Part shown: positions 57,134 to 64,000 of the stretch, one piece after another | How the letters are laid out: the number at the start of each line of letters is the position of its first letter | Numbering within the stretch: the stretch's first letter is position 1 | From: Marsupella aquatica | Lineage: Eukaryota > Marchantiophyta | Assembly (NCBI GenBank): GCA_973895155.1 | Contig: OZ316893.1 | Location: 17,112,001-17,176,000, forward strand | Reading direction: 5' to 3' | Length of the DNA stretch: 64,000 nucleotides | Position numbers and translations under genes: made by a program | The notes under the pieces: generated by a model | Databases searched by the model: none | Seen by the model: only the letters and a program-made list of their open reading frames with translations | What the model was told of the DNA's origin: nothing

Positions 57134-60100
57134 CGTTATCAGCACGTAGCTCTCCACGAGCAATCTTTTCTTTGAGAGAAAGGCCAGATTTTCATTGAGT
57201 GTTTATAGATTTGACATAACTGCCCCTCCCAAGAAGCTATGGATGAGAACTTCTCGATCACATTTCTAATTTTAGGTTTAACAAGGACGTTTGTGATTCC
57301 TCCAAATGTCATTGCGGAAGCCATGGACTACCTATGCCGAACCATGACGGACCAATCTCATAAGGACATCGAAGATCACTTAAGGAGGCACGAGAGAGAG
57401 CGAGAGAAAACGATTAAGCAAGAATCAAGAAAGAGTCGGTGCGAGAGAAAGCACTGGCAATGAACATTGGTAAGGCGCTGACAAAGAGAATCGAAAGTAT
57501 TAAGGATTGAGGCGAGAAACAATAAGGATTGAAGGTGAAGAAACCCCTCTGGAAACGACCTTTAAATCCGAGAAGAAACGAAACAAATTCTGATAAGGAT
57601 AGCAGATAAGGAAAATTACAGAGGATCGAGGCATAAATCGATCGAGAGAGGAGGAAAGGCACGAACAAAACAGAGGATCGAATGCAACCATTCAAAGACT
57701 GAGAGCGCATTCCATAAGGACAGCATTGAACAGAGACAAGAATTGAAAAGCAGTCCGCAGAACAGAATCCATAAGAAAAGACTGAACCTCACCCCACTGA
57801 TCGAAGGCGAAAAAAAAATTCAAGCAGCAAAAGCATCGGGAGGCACTGGCGAAGAAGCATAAGAGAAATGAATCGATCTAAAGCGAAGAAAATCGAAGCG
57901 CCAGCGCGAAACTGAAGGCAAACAGAAACCCATAAGGACAATCGAATCAAGATTGGAAGATTGAAAACTCGGGAGAAATACAAGAGCAGAAAGAGAAAGG
58001 AAAAACAAATACTCAGGGGGAGTGGGCTATTTGCACATCCCCTGGTCTACAACTTGAGACAACAAGAACTTGAATTGAGAGAGAAAATTCGATGATGATG
58101 AAACAAGAATAGCATAAAGAAGCCATGCAACCGATGCGAGCGAGGGAGCGATAAGACACGTCACGGAAGGAGAAAAGAGGGAATTTCCGTGCTGCCGAAG
58201 TTGCAACTACACCAAAGAGAATCAGAGGAAAAGCAACTAGGAAAGAAACTACCGAGCGATCGAGGGGCGCAAGAGCGCTAACAGCACAGATCAGCCCAAA
58301 GTAGAAGGAGTCTTTACGAAAAGGCGAACACAAGGATGAGGAAAGTAAGGAGGATAGCGATGACCAATGGAAGTCCCAAAGTTACGGCACCTATAGCACA
58401 GAAGGACACAGAATGCCAGTTTCGGTAAATAGTTCTCGTGAGATTGGCAGTATGCATGGACGACATGGAACAATCCACGACCAGGGGTAGGGGCATTGGT
58501 GTTATGAACTTACGAGTTGACCATTGGGAGCCAGTGCCTACAGGGTTCGCTTCCTGAGGATCACACAATGACTTCCCGGGATTCAAATCGGAGAGATGAT
58601 CTACCCACAATACACCGAATAAATCACTGGAGATAGCGTAGGCAGGTCCAGCAAATTACCCTCAGTCGCCATTGCCCCTTCTGGAGAGCAACGATGGGTC
58701 TGTTCGAGAGCAACTAGTACCCTGGAGGAAGATGCTAAAGAAGAACGATCGGACCCAGATACGATTCGGCACACAATAATAAGGACAGGGGAACAAACAT
58801 CAAGGAGGCCCAAGTCATTCGAGTAAGATAGCGCACCCAAAATGATACAAGTGCCGTATCAATTTAGACAAACAAGGATAACAAGGCACTGACGTCGATG
58901 GCATTCAACATGAAATATCGAGGAGGGCCTAGAGATAAGAACCCAAAATGTCGAAAGAAGACGGCACAATTCACGGGACACAAACAGACCACCACACACC
59001 AAAATAGTGATGCAATGTGGAGGCGTCAAAATTTGGAAAGGAATGCAGCAAGAAGTGAAGTAGAGGGACGGAATGAAGGAAGGAACCATGCCACAATAAG
59101 CGAGTGAAGCAAAAAAACAAAAAAAAGGAGTACAACAAAAAGAAGCCATCAAACCAAAGGAAAGTCCTCCACCTTTTCTTCTAAGCAGACCATTTTACAC
59201 TAAGGAATGGAGAACTAAAGAACAAAGAGACTTTCTCTTCAAAAGGCAAGAAAAACCAAACAACAAGGCATGAAGTAAGGACATAAAGAAAGAAACTAAA
59301 TTACAGAACCTACATGGCGACAAATGATGATTACTTCCACCAATTAATTTCATAAATTCAGGGGGAGAATTGTTTTTCCCAACGTGCCTACTGCACTTAA
59401 AAGTTAAGCTCTGTGCCTACTACACATGGAAGCCAATGAGTGCCTACTGCACATGGAAGTAAATGACAAATTGAGGGGGAGACCTCAAGTAAGACTTGAC
59501 ATCAAGCAATGTAACCCATGGGATGTGCCTATTGCACAAGTGCCTTTCGCACCAATGAATACCTAAAAATGGAACTCTATTCCATGCATATGGCAAATCA
59601 TGAAATCTAAGGAATTTTTATAAATGATTGAACATGGTGTTAACACAATCACTTACCAATACTTGATGAGGTATACTGGATATTAAAGTACCATATGATA
59701 ATATGAGGTACAGTACCAGGTCATAAGGTACCATAAGGTGAGACATGGCATGGTAAGGCACCATAAGAGATGGTGCGCCATACCCCAATATGATAACCGT
59801 ATGTTGTGGATATGGTACGTGATGTGGTGCAAATAGGTTATGCCCACACCAAATCTAGGGTTGGACACCCAATCCAATTCCAAGGCCATGGATTACACCA
59901 TATCATCTTCATTTTGTACTAATACTTTGCTTTGTCATGGCATGTAATCGGTGACCATCAAGGAGTCTCCATTTCCCGATTGGAAGGAGACACGAGAAAC
60001 AATCAACCAAGGAAGATCTTCAACAAGCCTATAGTGCACATACACTATATGCTTAAACCCAATTATGTTACACCCATGGGGATGGTAATACTCTTTCCTC

Positions 60101-60329
60101 CCACAAAGAAAGTAGGGGAGGTTTTAATGAGGTTACATCCCCCACTTACACTTTACCATGCAACATGAATTATAAGACATCTATTACAAGAAGCTTTACA
60201 TTCATTGATAGTAGACTTGAGATGGCTACACCATTTATAAAATAGGCTAGACATAAACAAAACCTATTGTATACCACTGAGTATGCCCAAAGTAGACTCT
60301 TGATTGTAACATTTAAACCCCAATGTTAC

Positions 60330-60339
60330 AAAGGGGGAG
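60330..60339 (+). promoter_or_regulatory. Polypurine tract of the young element
   Basis: AAAGGGGGAG immediately upstream of the 3' LTR, the expected site for plus-strand priming. Confidence 0.8.
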
Positions 60340-60482
60340 TGTTGTAACTCATACTTGAGTTAAGTCTACCTTTGGGATAACTACCTATGTAACTACCCTA
60401 ACTACTTAGGCCGTAGCCACATGTACATATCCTACCAAGAGTAAAGATGGAACCAACTCTTTGTCTCATTTATCCCACAACA
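60340..60482 (+). repeat. 3' LTR of the young element (143 bp)
   Basis: Same ends and length as 56991-57133, directly preceded by the purine tract. Confidence 0.92.
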
Positions 60483-60842
60483 TATAGGTCTAAGTGGAGC
60501 ATAAAAAGGGGAAATGAAAAGTCATGCCTTTTCAAAACTTAGAAAAATAAATAAAAAAATTGAGTACTAAACTAAGGTAGAAAAAGATCACTAAATAACT
60601 AGGGTAAATGGGTAACAAAAATCTGTCTTCGAACTTCCGTCGAGTATCGTCCTTCATAAGTTTGGTCTCCATGGGACACCTCTCAGAAGCGTCCTTCATA
60701 AGTATTGTCAGCAAGGTAAAGTTGGGCATTTGGGTACCAAAATGCAATTAATTCGTGAACTTTGCATCATTTCCATCTTCCATTGATTTTGCGAAAAATT
60801 CAGGTGTCACACCAGTTAGGTGGGGAAAACGGAGGTGTACCC

Positions 60843-60848
60843 TATAAA
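60843..60848 (+). promoter_or_regulatory. Possible TATA box of family A LTR ORF
   Basis: TATAAA lies 53 bp upstream of the ORF start at 60901. Copy A has GGAAAC at the same place, so the box is not conserved between the two copies and the call is weak. Confidence 0.35.
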
Positions 60849-60900
60849 CACATTAGTATAGTAACAAAAATAAGGAAAATATAAACAATTAAGGGTGACT

Positions 60901-63900
60901 ATGGAACCCGGGCCGAGGCCGGAGGTAAGGACGCTGGGGGACAGAACACGATTAGGGTTAGGGCGCGCTAAGCATCGGCGGCTAGGGGTAACCAACGGGA
61001 GGAAAGACCAGAGGAGGAGAGGGGTAAGGACCGCTCGCAAGGAATGGTGGCTCATTTGCAAGCACGAACTGGACAGACGACTACGGAAGGCCAACTACTG
61101 TCAGTTGCTTAGGCAAGCACTCTGGGCGGGAGCAGATACCAACGATTGAGTCAAGGAGGGTATGAGCAACGTCAATCAAGCGGCACATTTTTGGGGATGC
61201 CTATTTGAACGGGCAATTGAGTACATTAGGACTTACGAGAACGAAGAATCAGAGAGAGCAGCTCGAGAACGGCAGGAGCTCGCTCGACTGTGGGAGCTAC
61301 AGAAGTCTGCCTTCTTAGGAGGAGAACTCATCAAGGCCGAGTTCTTATGGACTCCTACTGCCAATCAGCTCAATGACCTTCTGTTTTGCGAAGATAGAAT
61401 CATCGGCATTCGGGAAGCCATCAACCGCTGCAACGACACGCACTGGGAGTTGAAGGGTAGCACGGAGGGGTGGACAAAGGCAACTGTGCTAGGAGAAACA
61501 TCCACGGCAGCCGAGATGAAGAGGAAAGGAAACAACAACGAAGAGGCCACCCCGGCAAAAAGAACAAGGTCGGCGGCACCAAGGAAGCCAGCAGAGCAGC
61601 AGAACAGGAGGCAGGGAGAAGCCAAAGAGGAGGAGGTCAATCCCATCAATGCCATTCCAACAAATGATGACACCTGGAAAGGCTGGGCGGCGACCCTACC
61701 AGAGGAAGTGCAATTACATTTTGCACGGGAGGAGGATGCATGCTTTACGGCCATGCAGACCAAGAAGTACCAGGGCTTCATGGCTGGATCCGGCTTGGAA
61801 GCCTTCGTAAGATTACCATGGCTGAAGCCGGAGGTGCCGGATTCAGACTTATTGGAATTCATGGGATCATGGGAACCCGAGACCAATTCCACGAGGGTGT
61901 ATGGGAAGGATTTCTATCTCACTCCCCGGGTGATTGCCGAGGTGTTTGGCTTGCCGATGGGTAATAAGACCAAGGTTGATACCAGGAAGACCTTACCTGA
62001 CAAGGAGTTCCGGTCGTTCCCAGGACCATCAACGAAGAATGGCTTCTTCCGGAACACCTGCACCAACCCGCACATCGGAGAGATGATTGATTTCTTGCGG
62101 GTGACCATGCATTGTAACTTGCCAAGGGCAGAGATTGGCAAGGCTCAGGTCTACCTGGCAGAAAGGCCAGACCGAAGCTGGGATTACAACGGGTACCTCC
62201 TCAACCAACTGAAGAAGATCTTGAAGGAGGAACAGCAGGTGATCGGCGTGGGAAGCGTGTCCCGGCTTGGCTATCACATGCCGCTGTTGTGCCGGTATGC
62301 CAGAAGTCAAATCTTTGCCCCAGTACTTCCCCTATCGGCAAGGGCACCGGAGGAGGTTCCGGAGCAGAGACCGGACACAGAAGAGCCCAACCAGCCTGCC
62401 AGTCCTACGATCGAGCAAGTGTTTTGGCCAAGGAAAGAAGACTTGCCGATGCAGCAATCAGGCATGCAGAATCTGCTGAAATTGTTGGAGAAGGAGAGAA
62501 CGGCACCGGCACCGGTACAGGACACTACCCTAGAGGCCGGCCTAAGCCAACTTAGGAGGGAAAACCCCTTTACCGGAGCCAAGGAGAGAAGGAGGCCGGA
62601 ACACAAGCCGGGAGTTCAAATGTATGTGGGAGCCTCAAGCCCCGAATCGGAGGCAGAGCAGCCTAAGGCTCCTTCCCGCAGAAAGTAGAGGGAGAGGACA
62701 GCCTGGAAACCAGAGGAGGAACAAGAGCCCGTGATCTGTGAGGCCATTTTCACGGCAGGACCAGGGGAACAGAGGGGGAAACCGGGAGTCCAAGCAGTGG
62801 AGGAGGCGGTGGAGGACTACAACAATGATAACTTCGGCTATGGGTCGGATCATCATGTTCCAGGAGTAAGGACCTATGGCCGGTTTATCCCCACGCTTCC
62901 AAGAGTAGTTTGAGGGGACCCCACCCAGTAGAGTAGCCCCGAGTCTCCCCCACCAGAGGTTGCTCCCCCAAGCTTTGACGGCATAAAGCAGACGACACAA
63001 GATTTTCAGGAGCGACTTAGGGAGGAAGAGAAGGCAACCCTGGCTAGGGAGAAAGATTTACCACGAGGAGATTGGCCGGAGGACATCAGGCGGCTTGCCG
63101 AAAAAAGAAGCAACCCTCTTGCCACCGTAGAAGAAATCCGCAAGGCGGCTTGGGAACAGAGGCCAAGGTGGTTGATGCCGATGACTTCTACTTACTCCAC
63201 CTATGCAAAAGATAGAGCCATGGAGTACGGGGAGATGTGTGGGGAACTTGCGCTCAACATCTTTGGGGAGGAGTTGGAGCAGGGACCCTTTTTCCAGAGG
63301 GAGATGTTGGGGAAGCACCGATTAGAAGAAGCGGTGGCTTTGGAGAGAAGCAAGAAGGACGAGGTCATCCGGCGGCTTAGGGAGATGGAAGCCGAGGTGG
63401 AAGACCTGCAGGCGGCCAAGAAAGCCCAAGATGAGCTGCGGATTAAGCGACATGAGCTAAACATCATGCAAGGACAATTGCATGCCGCTCAGTCTGGCAA
63501 TCAGATTATCAAAGATAAACTGACTCAGACCCAAGGAGAGTTGGCCGGCGCGGTCAAGGACAGGGAAAAGTGGAAGCAGGAGCTGAGGGACGCAGAGGAG
63601 GCCCACATAACCGCCAACAACCAGGCCATGGCGGAGACTCAGAGAAAGGAGAGGGCGTTGAAAGGAGAGCTCGAGGATATCCACGGAGCCCTTGAGCATA
63701 AGGAGGCCGAGTTAAGGAAATCCTATCAAGGGATTATTGCGCTGCAGCAGGAGCTTGCGTCCCTGACGGCCAGCTTCAAGGCCAACCTGCGTGAGAAGGA
63801 CGACCAGCTTGACCAGACTTATGCCAAGATTAATAAGATGGAGTCTGAGGTCGTAGCGGAGCTCGACAAGGAGCTAAGAGCAACCCAGGAGGAGAGGGCT

Positions 63901-64000
63901 ACCTTAATATTGGAATTGGAGGAAGCCAGAAAGGAGCTGCAGGAGGGACGGAAGGACCTAGAGGAAGCCCAGGAGGAGTTGGAGGAAACCACCAGGAAGA
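60901..64000 (+). pseudogene. Family A LTR-encoded ORF, nearly open (copy A')
   Basis: A single frame runs from ATG 60901 (MEPGPRPEVRTLGD) to the window edge, over 1,030 codons, with four stops: TGA 61147-61149, TAG 62686-62688, TGA 62911-62913 and TAG 62929-62931. An uninterrupted part is 61162-62688 (508 codons). Regions: basic N-terminus, helical segment (ARERQELARLWELQKSAF), basic patch (KRKGNNNEEATPAKRTRS), globular region (FMAGSGLEAFVRLPWLKPEV, YGKDFYLTPRVIAEVFGLP, MIDFLRVTMHCNLPRAEIGK, SRLGYHMPLLCRYARSQI), then from about 62950 a Glu/Lys-rich coiled coil that continues past 64000. The globular part recalls plant transposon/PMD-type domains. It has no recognised catalytic motif. Confidence 0.7.

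Larger units (their letters stand above)
56991..60482 (+). mobile_element. Young non-autonomous LTR retrotransposon (LARD/TRIM-like, 3,492 bp)
   Basis: Two 143-bp LTRs (TGTTG...CAACA) differ at one position by eye. Target duplication TATAG lies at 56986-56990 and 60483-60487. A purine tract (AAAGGGGGAG, 60330-60339) precedes the 3' LTR, which fixes the plus orientation. The sequence after the 5' LTR (CGTTATCAGCACG) may be the primer site. The 3.2-kb interior has no protease, integrase or reverse transcriptase. Its first half is purine-rich, and its end carries repeats of GTGCCTACTGCACATGGAAG-type units near 59385-59460. It must depend on a partner element. Confidence 0.9.
56193..60811. mobile_element. 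Solo LTR C (about 1.1 kb) carrying a nested element
   Basis: Begins TGTGGTATAGCC, ends GGTGTCACA (TG...CA), and is flanked by CCAGT at 56188-56192 and 60812-60816. Without the nested 3,492-bp element and its duplicated 5 bp, it is about 1,122 bp. No coding sequence or internal region is seen, so a solo LTR is the simplest reading. The family A copy at 9318 lacks it, which gives an empty site. Confidence 0.8.
56161..64000 (+). mobile_element. Giant LTR, family A, copy A' (runs off the window)
   Basis: Starts TGTGATGCCTAGCC within the gag of element E, is interrupted after 32 bp by element C (56193-60811), and continues from 60812 to the window edge. It aligns with A (9318-14052) throughout. 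The 3' end is outside the window, so solo LTR versus 5' LTR cannot be told. Confidence 0.8.

Noticed and set aside
60949-60966. Telomere-like TTAGGGTTAGGG (also near 9483-9497)
   Set aside because: Only two units. It lies within the shared ORF of family A LTRs in both copies, so it is coding sequence of the element and not an interstitial telomere.
1-64000. CRISPR arrays, operons, tRNA and rRNA genes
   Set aside because: No regularly spaced short repeats, no recognisable tRNA cloverleaf or rRNA sequence, and the window is clearly eukaryotic.

Overview
The window is nuclear DNA from a land plant. It holds a wall-associated-kinase-type receptor gene with seven exons, a PPR-SMR gene with spliced introns, plant L1-type LINEs, Copia and Gypsy-type LTR elements, and no operons or ribosome binding sites. 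Several remnants remind me of non-seed plants (bryophyte or lycophyte), but that is a guess. About three quarters of the sequence is transposable element, much of it nested.

Only two genes look intact. One is a plus-strand PPR-SMR gene (31806-34822, three exons, 763 residues by my joining, with one GC-AG intron). The other is a minus-strand WAK-like receptor kinase (41216-35933, seven exons, 791 residues by my joining). All their junctions keep phase. They sit between about 30.8 and 43.7 kb, the main stretch with few elements.

1-4.3 kb: a decayed multi-exon minus-strand gene with features of a DNA methyltransferase, interrupted by a 5'-truncated LINE. 4.3-7.8 kb: a truncated giant LTR (family B, copy B1). 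7.8-14.45 kb: an ORF with three internal repeats, split by a 4,735-bp family A solo LTR with a 5-bp target duplication. 14.45-29.4 kb: a Gypsy-type element on the minus strand, with a 4,325-bp family B LTR (B2), primer site, gag and protease. A 7.3-kb LINE with a 14-bp target duplication lies in its gag, and a 339-bp MITE with an 8-bp target duplication lies in its LTR. 43.7-45.1 kb: a transposase-like remnant. 45.3-48.8 kb: a decayed Copia element. 48.8-52.0 kb: a gag ORF followed by purine-rich noncoding DNA. 52.4-55.25 kb: another family B LTR (B3). 55.25-64 kb: a four-level nest: a Gypsy gag fragment (E) interrupted by a family A LTR (A'), interrupted by a 1.1-kb solo LTR (C), interrupted by a young 3.5-kb non-autonomous LTR element with 143-bp LTRs.

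The most unusual signal is that both giant LTR families (A and B) carry a long sense ORF inside the LTR, not in the internal region. The two proteins share a layout: an N-terminal region, a low-complexity linker, a globular region reminiscent of plant transposon/PMD-type domains, a long coiled coil, and basic nuclear-localisation-like patches. A TATAAAA box lies upstream in all three B copies. LTR status is supported by target duplications (A), terminal inverted repeats (B2), and primer-binding-like sequence plus gag directly after the LTR (B2 and E).
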